A stretch of 48,649 bases of DNA, from the NCBI GenBank assembly GCA_003427395.1, contig BFEA01000033.1, positions 1,642,799-1,691,447 on the forward strand. The letters run 5' to 3'. The stretch is from Chara braunii (lineage: Eukaryota > Streptophyta > Charophyceae > Charales > Characeae). A program made the translations under genes and the position numbers. The notes under the pieces are model-generated. The model was not told where the DNA came from. It made no database searches and worked only from the letters and a program-made list of their open reading frames with translations. Below are positions 11,586 through 22,627 of this stretch, in pieces; position 1 is the stretch's first letter; each line of letters begins with the position of its first letter.

Positions 11586-13124
11586 TGTTACATGCCCAGT
11601 TGGGCGATGTACATAAATAACCGAGGGTCCGCGATGTGATGAAAAGGACTGAATGGACAATGCAGTGCAAGTGAAATCTCAACAAGCAGTGTACATCCGA
11701 ACGTATACAAAAATGGTGCTTTATAGTGCAGTGGAGGACATAGATACAAGTCCTGACCTGACCGGGACTGGCTTCTCTCACGTAGTGCAAGACAGCACGG
11801 TAGAAGGCTAGAATACCAATTACTAGCCCAATCAATGTTGCAGTACAGACCAAACATACATCATCCTCATCACAAGGTGTGAAGGGGCCTAGCGCTACAC
11901 ACAGGAAGAATGTGCCAGGTCCAGTTCATACACAGATGACGGGGAGCAGACGAAGAAGGGGGAAGATGGGAGGGGAGCAGACGAAGAAGAAGGGGGAAGA
12001 TGGGAATGTTGTCAACACCAAGTTTTCGTTACACGTCCCAGATCATCCCTCGTCAAATTTCTGAAGCCCAATGTCGAGTCTGGATCCAAATGTCACCAAG
12101 CCGGCTCTCTCAGTCTGCTGATGCAGTGAAGTGAGGTAGCGAGAGGGTGAGAGGGAGATGGAATGAGAAGAGGAAGCAGAAAACTCTCTTATGTGCCAGG
12201 TACTAAGCTGTGAAGATGGCACCGTGCTGCAGGTACCGCGAAGGCGAAGCTGGAGATATGGCGCTGCAGGTAAGTCTCCCTGGCATCCGCCCAATCTCTC
12301 TCTCTCTCTAGTACTACTCTAGCTCCTAGTAGCGCCTAGCGCTGAAGACTACTGCTAACGCTACTAGCGCCCAGCGCTGAAGACTATTGCTGGTGCTACT
12401 ACTACTGCAGCGCTCCAGAGTGCTGCTGCCGAATCCTGAAGACAACCTCCTGCCTCCTGAACTACACGTGAAGTGCCTGGGAAGTACCTAGTAACTATCT
12501 CCAGCCTGCAGGGCGGGCCAGTCTTGTATAGTGCTGGCCCGTCCAGGAGGCTGCTCTTGCCAATGCCAAAACGTGCCAGACCCTGGGGTTGAAGCTCAAA
12601 CAAAGGTTGTCTTGAAAATAGGCCATAAATGGCCTGAGCTAAAACCCTGGTCTGGTGCCTGAGTTTCAGGGCAGGTCGATCTTATGCGGGCCTGAAAATG
12701 GCCCTCCGTTTCAAGCTGAAAAGACTTAGGGCCGAAAAAGCCCTGTTTTAGGCTGAAATGACACAGGGCCTGTAGGCCCTTGTTTCCAAGCTTTCAGGCT
12801 GAAATGGTTGTGTATTTTATTTGAGTTTCATGTGTTATTATGTAATGATGGATTACCGAAAACAAGTCGAATTCTCAAATTACGAAAACAATTCAAAACT
12901 CAAAAATTGAGTAGTGATTTAGCTGAATACGATACGGACCCTGTTTTCGCCGATGTGGTTATTAAAGAATGTTTAAACACAAGTATAGTTTATTTGTGTT
13001 CAAGTGTGTGTGGAGCATATAGGGCCTGTAGGTCCTTGTTTTCAGGCGTTCGGGCTGAAAACGACACGGGCCTGAAAATGGCCCGTGCAGCCTGTTGCAC
13101 GTGCAGCACGCGCAATATGTAATC
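11586..13124 (-). repeat. 3' LTR of the outer element (1.54 kb)
   Basis: Homologous along its length to 43910-45205. It begins TGTTACATGCCCAGTTGGG and ends TGTAATC, a decayed form of TGTAACA. It is about 240 bp longer than its partner, mainly because of an extra AT-rich segment at 12806-13020. The inner flank on the minus strand is a polypurine tract, as expected next to a 3' LTR. A run of GGCTGAAA / GGCCTGTAGGCC units forms imperfect internal repeats near its right end. Confidence 0.9.
12806..13020. mobile_element. extra AT-rich 215-bp segment in the left outer LTR
   Basis: The flanking LTR sequence (GGCTGAAA to the left, GGGCCTGTAGG to the right) is almost contiguous in the right LTR at about 45.1 kb, so this block is an insertion in the left copy or a loss from the right one. 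It is AT-rich and I see no clear terminal repeats. Confidence 0.55.
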
Positions 13125-13139
13125 CCCCCCCCCCCTCTT
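13125..13139 (-). other. polypurine tract of the outer element
   Basis: On the minus strand this reads AAGAG followed by an unbroken run of G and directly abuts the 3' LTR. That is the expected plus-strand priming site, and it confirms the element's minus orientation. Confidence 0.75.
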
Positions 13140-13631
13140 ATGAAGTCAAGTCGGGTCGAGGGCGAAGCTGATGATCTGAAGGTGGAACCTGGACGCAGAC
13201 GCGACGTGGAGCCGAAGATACCGGCTTGCCTTGCATCGTGTTCGTAGCGTGCAAGAACACCTGGAGCTGTTGTTTGGAGTTCCACATGGGTTAACCAACG
13301 GTCAACTCTGTGAGTGTAGTACACAAAGTGTACCAAGTACTCGGTTGGCCTGTTGCCGTAGCGAGGCTGGGAGATGATGTCGCCGACCTTTTAAAAACCG
13401 TCCATAGAGGTGGGTCTTGCGATCGTCGCCTGGGAAAATTGTCATGTTCTGCTGGCGTGTAAAGAGGCAACTTCGAGTAGTGAAAGACCGGGTAGACGGG
13501 CAAGTGGGCGGGCACCTGAATGGTGAAGGAAGGTCATTCGTGTGCATCCCCAGTGGGTGGGTGCATCCCCACTGGGTGCCACGATCGGCCAGGGCCCTAT
13601 TCATTTCGGGAGGTACTTGCGAGAGATATCT

Positions 13632-13804
13632 TGTTCAAGGTTGAACACTGCGGCGGAAACCCGAACGAGATCGCTGGCGATTGGCCTGTTCGCTCATGCG
13701 TCGTTCAAGGAAGACGTNTGTTCAAGGTTGAACACTGCGGCGGAAACCCGAACGAGATCGCTGGCGATTGGCCTGTTCGCTCATGCGTCGTTCAAGGAAG
13801 ACGT
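13632..13804. repeat. exact 86-bp duplication around a single N
   Basis: 13632-13717 and 13719-13804 are identical and separated only by an N at 13718. This looks like two overlapping contig ends joined without merging. Removing one copy and the N would restore sequence between the outer integrase and its 3' region. Confidence 0.9.
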
Positions 13805-14416
13805 TGGTGATTGACCTGATGGCTCATGCGTTGCTGCGTCTTGGCCATCTGGTTGCGTGCCTTGACAAGTAGCTCTTGCATCCGACGCAATACGAAAAGA
13901 TGGTCGTTGCTCTCTACAGTGCGTGAAATGATTGTGTCCAATAGAGAAGTGACCGGCGAGTTGTGCTCAAACTCGAAGGGTGACATCCCGATAGCCGGGT
14001 GGATGGACGAGTTGTATGCCAACTTGACATCCGGCAGCCATTCAACCCAATCCTTTTGGTCGGGATGGATGAGAGTGCGAAGGAGAACCTATAGGGTCTG
14101 ATGCGCCCTTTCCGTTTGGCCATCGGTTTGGGGGCGGCGAGCTAAACTTGGCTTGAGAGATGAGCCCCATCGTTGATGAGTGCCAACCAAAAATTGTATA
14201 TGAACCGAGTGTCGCGGTCCCTAACAATTTGCTTGGGGTAACCCTTGGTTCGAATCCAACTTCGGCCAACTCCGGTGCCTTCGCATGATAGCGGCAAGGC
14301 AAAAACATGAGGAACTTGGTGAGTCGGGCGACCACTGTGAGACTCTCATACACACCGGTTTTGTGCTTGGGGAATGCCCCGGTAACGTCTATGGCAATCG
14401 TTTTCCTTCGGTGCAA
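13792..14416 (-). pseudogene. outer element integrase core and C-terminal part, broken
   Basis: Reading leftwards on the minus strand, integrase motifs appear in three frames. The core start is KTIAIDVTGAFPKHKTG with VVARLTKFLMFLP. Next comes a second catalytic-Asp block, VRDRDTRF, in another frame. Then QTDGQTERAHQTL carries the catalytic Glu, followed after a stop by WVEWLPDVKLAYNSSIH and GMSPFEFEHN. At least two frameshifts and one nonsense codon separate these. The zinc-binding N-terminal domain is absent because of a deletion upstream. Non-functional. Confidence 0.88.
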
Positions 14417-14919
14417 GGGGATCGATAATGGACGGAACTTGGCTTACAGAAGATGGTTGCGGGAAAGCGAAATCTTTCCGTATCGCATTTTGAATGCGGA
14501 TTTGTAGCCTTCTTTCGCCCCGATCGAAATTTGATGATGTTCCGATTTAAAATCCAACTTAAAAAATACTTTGCATCACCCAATCGCCCAAGAAGATCGT
14601 CGACGTGAGGAAGAGGCCACACATTCTTGATGGTTTGCCCATTGAGTTTCCGGTAGTCGATGCACGATCGTAAATCCTTGTTCTTCTTCCGTACGAAGAG
14701 AGCTGGTGCTTCATAGGGCGGATGCAGGCCTTGTCCAACAAGTTGTCATGTTGCGCGCGGAGGACCGTAAGCTCCTGATTTCTCATGAGGTAAATGCAAC
14801 CTTTCGGCGGCACGATACCAACCTCAAGAATGATCTCGTACGAGATCGGCGGATCTGACACCCCATCGGTAAGTGACATGAGGATGCCGGTGAACTTGAC
14901 TAGCAACCGCACCATACGG
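14417..14919 (-). pseudogene. outer element reverse transcriptase, N-terminal half only
   Basis: Minus-strand motifs are VPPKGCIYLM, LRAQHDNLLDKACIRP, then in shifted frames VWPLPHVDDLLGRLGDAKYF and YKSAFKMRYGK, the standard Ty3/gypsy fingers-palm series. After MRYGK the sequence passes directly into the linker before the integrase core. The YxDD box, connection, RNase H and integrase zinc finger are therefore missing. The right edge at 14919 is the insertion point of the giant element. The same RT continues in frame at 40470 once the insertion and one ACGG copy are discounted. Confidence 0.88.
14916..14919. repeat. left target-site duplication (ACGG) of the giant element
   Basis: ACGG directly precedes the left LTR terminus TGTTG and recurs at 40470-40473 directly after the right LTR terminus CGACA. 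Counting one copy restores the outer pol reading frame exactly, an independent check on the boundary. Confidence 0.85.
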
Positions 14920-15250
14920 TGTTGTACTTTTTCCACTCAGTCCACTTCAGGCGAACGGAGAGCCAACAGGCTGTCACGCAGGGTTTTGTATGTGATTTGC
15001 AATAAATAAAAGAAGTTAAATAATGCAAATCCCTTCCTGTTTTGTGCGTCCGGCTTCGAGTGAGACACTTCAATTACGGTCTTCTCCGGTCCCCGGTCTT
15101 AGGAAACTTTTATTTTGATTCGGAACAGCAGAGAAACATGCAAATAACATGCAAATAATAATCATAAAATTATGGAGTGCGAAGCATGCATCAATTATGT
15201 CAAATTGATTTTGAGAACTGTGACAAAATCATCCATAAAACAGTCATCAG

Positions 15251-15350
15251 GTAAGAACAATGCAAAAGCAAGACCAACTGGCTTGAGCAAAGACAGAGTT
15301 AGATGACAATGCAAAAGCAAGACCGACTGGCTTGAGCAAAGACGAAGTCA
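15251..15350. repeat. two-copy tandem repeat private to the left giant LTR, period about 52 bp
   Basis: AATGCAAAAGCAAGACC...ACTGGCTTGAGCAAAGAC occurs twice in a row here but once at the matching place in the right LTR (about 33715). It arose after the two LTRs separated. Confidence 0.8.
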
Positions 15351-15635
15351 GATGAATGAGGGAAGAAAGAGAACTCTTAATAGTCTAAAAAAGTACATAT
15401 GGAAGAGAGTATGATCAGCACCAAACAAGAGTCCGCACTCATCCTTCTGAACCTTGCACTCATCTTTTCACTTTGCTGTTCGTCGTTTGAGCTTTTGGGC
15501 ATGTCTCCGTACGCTTTGAGGTTGTGGCTTCTGAATACAAAGCCACCTGAAGCCCACTAGTTCCAAACATTTTCATCCAAGTCCCATGATATGGAAGTCA
15601 AGCATGGCACAAAATTTTTCCCATAGAGTGGGAAG

Positions 15636-16112
15636 GTAGGGCTGAGAGAAAATGCCTCTCCTAAGATGTGGAAACTCAATTGACTCATTCACTGCCGATC
15701 ACTGCCGGTGATATGTATCTCTCGGCCAAGTACACCAGTCCTCCCCAATAAGAGCCGTCAGTAAGAAAGTATTGGACCGACGGTTTGGGATAGTCAGTGA
15801 AAAGCTTGGGTCCAAAGGTATAGACTAACTTTGAGCTGCCCTGGAGCCTCTAAGCTTTCCATTGCACAAACCCGGCTGCTGCAGCCCACACTGCATCAAA
15901 GTGAGGATGTGTCTTGTTCCCCTTTTTCAGGAAGATCCGCAGGTCGATGATTATACCTTCAGCAAAATCAGTAAGGCCGACAAAGATAGGCAGATCTTTG
16001 CACTTGAACCCATCAATCTTGACATACTTGTAGGGAAACTCTCCTTGGCAGCGGTCAGGTTGAGGATGTCAAGGACCGACTGATCAACAGTGTTGGGGTT
16101 GATCTCTCTCAT
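15636..16112 (-). pseudogene. decayed copy of the LTR-encoded FPY/DhR-domain ORF
   Basis: Matches the intact 161-aa ORF at 34043-34528 in the right LTR, with ATG at 16112, FPYKYV and IIDLRIFLKKGN retained. It has an in-frame TAG at 15850-15852 and further stops near the C-terminus, where the matching stop codon CTA (plus strand) is changed to GTA. This copy is broken; the other LTR copy is open. Confidence 0.85.
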
Positions 16113-17205
16113 GTGTTCGGATATGTAGTTACTCTCTGATAGAGAAAAATGATTGTGCTTGATTGATGAACGTCCGCCGCTTAGGAGTCTTTTGAATACT
16201 ATCCCGAGTGTTGTTTATGATTACTGTTTCTGATTGCTGTTTCTGATTGCTGTTACCAGAATGATGATTTTGATTACCGATTGACTGTTTGCTGATTGAT
16301 TGTTGCCTGACTGCTGCTATTTTGAATTGACTGTTGCTTACCGAATAGACGACAATTGTCACTAGATGAACAAACCATTATTTGCCATCCGATTGCTGTC
16401 CGGAGGTCATCAGAAGGCTACCCGAAGGCTGTCTAAAAATTATCTGAAGTTTGCCTGAAAGTTAACTGTATGCAGCTCGGTCAGTACTAATGGCGTGTGC
16501 TGCGCACCGACAACACCGTCAAGTGCTGATCAACACCGACAGCACTGAGGACGAGTTGTACGTTGCTGAGTCTATTCTCTGATTGTCTGAGCCTGTTTTT
16601 TTATTGTCCGAAAATTCATTGACATCTTAAACCTCCCAATAGCCGATTCACCAGTACTGGCGGCCGGAACAACAAAAGGCACTGGTGTTCGCTGCTCAGA
16701 AGTTGGTAGATTTTGGGAGAGTGATTCAAGCACTACAGGGTTCGTGCAAGCTCCGTTCTGGCATGTTCCACAGTCTCCAGTGAGGAACTGGTACTGTGCA
16801 GTCTGCTGCCGTGCCCATAAAAGTAGATTACATATTCAATGTACATCTCATCTGTCACCATCTCAACTGCGTGCTCACGTTGAGCTACTTTGTGTATTTC
16901 CATGTCTCGGCATGCTTATTTCTCCCATCCTTCTCTTTTGTCCCTGTTTAGTTTGCTCTTTACCACTAGGACCTTCTGTTCTTTCTTGACTTCCCCGTAC
17001 TCAGAGATCCGACCACGGACCGCGTAACATACAGATAAACTAATGATTTTTACACCCTGAACGAAAAGTTATTTTCCGCTAGGATCGTTCAAGTTAGCAC
17101 TGTTTCCTAAGATTGCAGAGGCACCTCTCGGACTTTTCCCCTCGACCAAGGCCCCAACTGTCAGTAAACTCTGATTGAGCCTAGCCCAGACGAGTTCTTG
17201 TGTTT

Positions 17206-17593
17206 NCAGAGGATAGGTAGTTTCCNTGGCTCACNCCACTTNAGCCGNTGTGGCCCCACANNACGACCATCCAACTTCTANCTCAGACGACAGTCTATCG
17301 ATCACNNCTATANNGGGTTTGCGGTAGTTGACCTATGATCAAATCTCATGACCGTGACCTGTTGCTAAATCATGGTCCGTCTAGCTATGGATGATTTAAG
17401 CCAAAGGCTAGCTGACCTTTTTTTCTACCAGTTCTCGTTAAAGACTATCTTGCTCATGCGCTTAGCAGAACGGCCCGTCGAGTTATAAGGACTTTTGACA
17501 TCATGCATTNGCTGGTGGTCGGCCTATCCCGCAACAAGTAAACATCGCAGGCGGGCACATTCTATACCAAGAGACTCTAGAGCAGTGTACCAN
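17206..17593. other. 14 scattered N bases in the left giant LTR
   Basis: Fourteen N bases (17206, 17226, 17235, 17242, 17248, 17261-2, 17281, 17306-7, 17313-4, 17510, 17593). Each recurs in the right LTR at exactly +18378. Ambiguities cannot coincide by biology, so the same consensus was used for both copies. Confidence 0.95.
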
Positions 17594-18057
17594 ACATTTA
17601 GGCGAAGGAGGGGAATCCTCACACAACCATACACAACATTCCCATAATAGGAGGTTTCGTCAGAAAGAGGAATATTGTTGCTAGTAGTAATAAGCTCCAT
17701 CCCACTGCGAACAGCGGCACACGAAGCTCTTTTCAACAGTGCGTGAAGAATTTAACCTGATTGGCCCCCTAGAAATCTCTCTTACACAGACACTGAGTTT
17801 TCTCGTTACCTGCAAGGGCGGCCCAGAGTGTAGGAGATCTGCCAGACCTTACCCACACATAGGGAACTTCTCGCTTACTAGATTTTCACGATATGGCCAC
17901 CTACAAGACTGAAAAAGGCTCAAGCAGATAATACATAGGATACAGATTGTTGACTGCGATGCAGGTCCATGGCGAGTAACCACGCATGGATCTCATCAAT
18001 CCCCCGATTTGGGCGACAAGCTAGTTCAGAATCTCCCGAAGCGCCATAATCATACCC

Positions 18058-18059
<2 letters not shown>

Positions 18060-18107
<48 letters not shown>
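18060..18107 (+). repeat. A48 homopolymer in the left giant LTR
   Basis: Unbroken run of 48 A, identical in length to 36438-36485 in the other LTR. It could be the tail of a retroposed sequence embedded in the LTR. I recognise no SINE or LINE body upstream and see no flanking target duplication. Confidence 0.9.
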
Positions 18108-18112
<5 letters not shown>

Positions 18113-21100
18113 AATTATTTTTGTTGAGTGATCAGTAACTGACTGAGTTCGAGAGTGACTTCTGACAACTTGTCAATTTCATTATCACCTTTCGAGTACA
18201 AGCATGATAGGAGACATACACAATACTAACTTAATTCATAGCCCTGGGCCTCAACTTTGATCAGTCTCCATCAATGAGGTACTTGACCAAAAGATAAGCC
18301 ACTGTTCTCATTAACTTTTGCCCATCACAGAAAGGAATTGAAAAAAGATTGAAGAGTATGGCCGACTCATTTATTCGCACAACCCACAGTTCTCACTCGC
18401 GTTTATGTCCACTGTACATTCCATACCACCAGTCTTTATATACCCAAGCGTTTGCCTAAAATCAAGGGGTGCGTGTTTTAGTTAGCACTCCACAACTGAG
18501 GTTAACCCAACAGGCTATACCAATTGGGAACAATACTCCATTCACATGAGAAGTCGGTAGCCAAAGAGTCGGAGAACTGAGCTCGCTGGCCAGCTAGTTT
18601 TGACAAAACACACTAACCAAACGCTGAATCAATCCTCCTTCCAAAGGGGTTATACTTTACCCATATCGATGCGCAAGAACAGTCCCAACAACAAAAACCA
18701 TTTAGCTCAATCTCAATACGTACTGATAGTGACCTGGCTAGCTTGTCCTACCTCTTCTCGTCATACGTAAGTCGAATTAGTGCCCTCGGGCTGAGCCGAC
18801 TGAGTCTAAGGACCTGATGACGTCACCCCAAGCGAAACACGCCTAGCCACATGCCACGAGAAGCAGCTCTCCTACCAGCGGCAGCAAGCCCCAGGTAGGA
18901 GAGAGGTGAATCAGTTGGCGCTTTCACAGGGTCTTATAAATCCCGCACGCTCAAACGGTTGGTACTCGTAATTGGGCGAGTATTCATGACGGTGGAGTCG
19001 CTGCAGACGTGTAAACGTGAAGCTCTTAACAGAGAAGACGTCTAAAGAAAAGGTATAAATCCCATCTATGACGCCGGTTAAAGCCAACAATTACCTTTAC
19101 CCCTGAGCGCGCCGTGCATGAACTTCCCCCTTTTCTTGACCTTAACCGTTGAAAGCTAGCGTCGACAATAATTGTCGCTTCTCCTGTTATTCCTTTCAAT
19201 GACTCGGCTTACTTGACAGAGGCAAACCAGTCACGCTTCCTCCCACACACGAACTTTGTCGTCCTACTAGTCCGAGATGATTATACAAAGGGCTGACTTT
19301 GTCCACAACAGGCTCGGCCTTCTTTACCGCGCCCTTTACAACTGATCTGTTTCTTGGACACCAACACTTGATTTTGCTAAATGCCCGAGACCACTTCAGT
19401 GCGGTAGAGTTATCCCTCCGTAAGGACGAAAACACGCGGGTATTCTCTCCTTTATCTCTTGACGATGACCACTTAACAACTCTGAGTCACGTTATCGCAA
19501 ACTCCCGTACCCGCGCTGAAACCAGCTTGGTTTTTCACTGGTTCAGGCCTGGCCAGCTTGTGGCTGCAGTCCACCCATAAGCAAAGGGCTGTTGATCCGT
19601 GTCCGAGACTGAGAGGGATTGTGCTTAGCGCGTGGCATACGAATCGAGTGGCAACCTCCATCATGCCCGACAGATTAACCCCTTTCTGGATGGACACTGC
19701 TCTCACAATTCTGGCAGGACCTTTTCTCCCACGTTTTTTTTATCACGGTTGCAGGTGCAAGCACATAGCGCGAGCGCGTGAGTAATGGTTGACGTCAGTC
19801 GTACTCCGCGAACTCGCGTCCCGCTTCGCTCACACAGTCTTCCCTTTTGCTGACCATCCCCACGCACGCAAGGCCACGCCACGTGTAGATCGTGTGCCCT
19901 CGTAACCGCCCAGTGACTCAATTCACCGCGCCCGCTCACACTGGCTCGCAGGCATGTTCACTCTTTCTGGCTTATCGCACACTGCAGTCCCGTTGACGCC
20001 AACCACATGACTGTTCTTTTATCCCGCATCCACTCTCACATCTCGAGCGTACAAACTTTTACTAATTAACTCTTAGATTCTCAGTCTCGCCACGTTGGTC
20101 ACTTCGCCATCTCCAACTGACTTCCGAGTCACTCTCAACAGGTTCCGCAAGCTCAAAACAAACGTCACACGTGAACTCTGAGGCAACAATTGATGTCAAC
20201 CGTACCTCACAGTTTTTCGTACTCCCCTGTGCGACTCGCCTACACGTGTTGACTTCCGCACACTCGCCCCTTACACGTGTCTTTTTCCCCTGCTCTTCTT
20301 CTTACTCGTCCCGCTGCCCCTGGTCACCGGTTGCCGCGAGCTGGCCTCAGGTCCGCCCTCCACTTCTCGGGCTAGAGGGTGGTTCTTGCGAACCTGGTCC
20401 GACCTGTTCCAGGATTGCATGTTGGTCTCCCGGTCCGCCTCGCTCATCTCGCTCTCCCCATCTGAGTCCCTGTCGAGATGAGCCTGCTCCCGGCCTACTG
20501 TGTCCATTGAGGTCTCGGCCTCATGGTACGAGACAGTTACTCACATCCCTGCAGTAACTCCGTCCCTCCTGCAACGTCTTTCCATGCGATCCCTTGCCTC
20601 CGTAATTGCATCTTGCAACTTAGAATTAGTCCTCATCTCCCCTTCCTTCGCCCCTTTTACGTTGATTTTCAGTTTGATTTGATCCCCTCCGTCATAGTTG
20701 AGGATAGCGGTGATAATGAAACCCTCCCTAAACATTTGCCTCCAACGCATCCGGAGGTTCCAATAGTCCAACCTATATCCATGCAGCGCCATGGCCGGAC
20801 TTAGCTTAATAGACCCGGTATTCGTACCAGGTCACTCAGCGTGCTCCTGAAAGCTCACAGCATAGACTAACGCAGTCGAACGCCCAGTTGTGACCAATAA
20901 CCTGACTCAGAGCGTGGAGAGCACGCCTGACGCTCACTAGCAAGGCGATAGCCAGAAAATCAGCCCCCCCTCTCTTTTATAATACCACCACATATCGTGA
21001 CCTCTATATTCTAAACGAGGGACTAAAACCCGAATAATATTTGAATTCTTTTATTTTATTAACTAAAGTTTTTTTTTTTAAGGATAATAACCAGGTAGAA

Positions 21101-22152
21101 TAAAAGGAAAGGGCCCTAAGGAAGATCCCCAACGGTCACATTATGAGTGGTGCCCTCTTACAGCCCATAGCAGTCTCTCCGTTTCCCTGGTGCGACGTTT
21201 TGCTAGCGCGACGATCCCATAATAGAATACTAACGGCGCATTTTTCACTTCAAAATAAGCCGACTACCTACCTCTATCGGGTGCCCGTGTCCGATGGTAA
21301 GGAGGGGGCTTATGACCCTCCATGGGGTGATAAGTCTCCTACCGATGCGGCCGCGGGTCGCCCCTCTTGTGGGGTCTTAATCGCGCGGCGCTTCACAAAG
21401 TACGGTATTCAGGAGGACAGTCGAAAGGACAGGTCAGTCCTGGCCTTCGGACCAGTCATAATCTAAAGGGAACCGCCAACCTCCCCCATGATGTGACTAA
21501 AAACGGGGGTGAGAGCCACGTCTGAAGTTCCAGCAAAATAAACGAAAGGAAAAAGCTAACAATAAAGATAAAATAATAATAATAATATCGAGAAGAGAAA
21601 GGGGGCTATGACGTCATAGTTACCCCGAACTAAAGCAGGAACTCATACCATCACGTAGACTTCGGCGCTTAGCTTTCCTTTCCCCTTTTGCTTCTCTTTT
21701 TGAGGTTTCCATTGCCTCTTGTTGAGTTCGTCAATCCCTGTCTTTAATGTGTGTCATTTATAAGGGTAATAAATTATAGAGAAAATCATGGTTGCGTCAA
21801 ATTTTTAGTTTGAAATATGCACAAAAAAAAAAACAGCACATCTTCATCTTGACAGTGATGTCTGTTTCTGTGCATCTAACCCATAGCTTGGATAGAGGGC
21901 ATGGCATTCGGCGCGCAGTATAAAAGACTCCACCGGTTCCTCTACCTCCGAGTTCCTGGGCGAAACCTGCGGCTACCACGACAACAAGCCGATAGAGGTT
22001 CGGAACGCGCCTAGAAGCAACGGAAGTAGAGACAGGGAACTGATACTGAGTAGGAATCTGGCACCCAGGCGGGCTGGGATACCGCGCCCTCCGACATGAT
22101 ACCAAACCCCCACCCAACGTCCCCGCTGGGTCAAAATGCGACGATTGAAGAG

Positions 22153-22159
22153 TATAAAA
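22153..22159 (+). promoter_or_regulatory. possible TATA box of an opposite-strand transcription unit
   Basis: TATAAAA, plus strand, 57 bp inside the LTR boundary and 262 bp upstream of the ATG at 22421. A pyrimidine-rich leader follows. Its direction is opposite to gag-pol. A second plus-strand TATAAAAG lies just inside the LTR at 21919-21926. Confidence 0.4.
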
Positions 22160-22420
22160 CAACACACAACTTAGGGTTCTCATTCATTCTCAGTACATCA
22201 CCACGACTCATCATAGTGCTCTTACGCCGATCATCTGACTTTTCTTGTCATAATATTTTCTTCTCTTTTTCTTTCCTTTTTCATAACGTTTTTTTTTTCT
22301 CTTTTGCATGTGGCATCGCTGCAAGATCTGCGTCGTCACTCTTTCACTTTTCTTCGTCCCTTTTTGCTGCACACTTTCTCTTTGTTAGTCGCTTTTTTTT
22401 GCCGCGCTCGGTCTCACACC

Positions 22421-22627
22421 ATGCCTGAGGCACGTAAGGTACAGGGCAGAGGGAGAGGAGGGAGAGGGGGTAAAACTCGGGAGGAGCCACCGGCCCGTAT
22501 GCGGCGCGATTATAGTTCTGAGGAGGAGGATGCTGAGCCACGAGGTTATAGCACTAACTTGAGACCCTGTCCTCGCCACTCACTCTCCGCATGGTACGAA
22601 AGGACTCCATCCCCAAAAAATATGTAG
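22421..22627 (+). CDS. small RGG/acidic ORF convergent to gag-pol
   Basis: A 68-residue frame opens at an ATG in good context (CACACCATGCC). Its N-terminus is basic and Gly/Arg-rich (RGRGGRGG), then it turns acidic and serine-bearing (YSSEEEDAEPRG), a composition typical of RNA-binding or nucleolar proteins or of a gag N-terminus. No family is recognised. It sits between pol and the 3' LTR on the opposite strand, a position used by antisense ORFs in some plant Tat-lineage elements such as Grande. It could be the first exon of a longer spliced product, the remnant of another element, or chance. Confidence 0.4.
   Translation: MPEARKVQGRGRGGRGGKTREEPPARMRRDYSSEEEDAEPRGYSTNLRPCPRHSLSAWYERTPSPKNM

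Larger units (their letters stand above)
14920..22096 (-). repeat. 3' LTR of the giant element (7177 bp)
   Basis: Aligns over its whole length to 33404-40469. The left ~1.9 kb is clearly diverged (ten mismatches in the first ~118 aligned bases, plus indels), and the right ~350 bp is also diverged. The central part (about 16827-21739) differs from the other copy at only four positions that I found, all between 18960 and 19080, and shares every N and a 48-nt A run. It contains a decayed copy of the LTR-encoded ORF (15636-16112). Other open frames inside show no family signature. Confidence 0.93.

Noticed and set aside
14247-14257. GGTTCGAATCC, a tRNA T-loop-like motif
   Set aside because: It lies within the outer element's integrase coding sequence; no acceptor or anticodon stems fit around it.
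19196-20804. Several 60-128-aa frames in the giant LTR (repeated at 37574-39182)
   Set aside because: They are identical in both LTR copies simply because the DNA is; overlapping on both strands, no domain, Ser/Pro/Arg-rich by composition.
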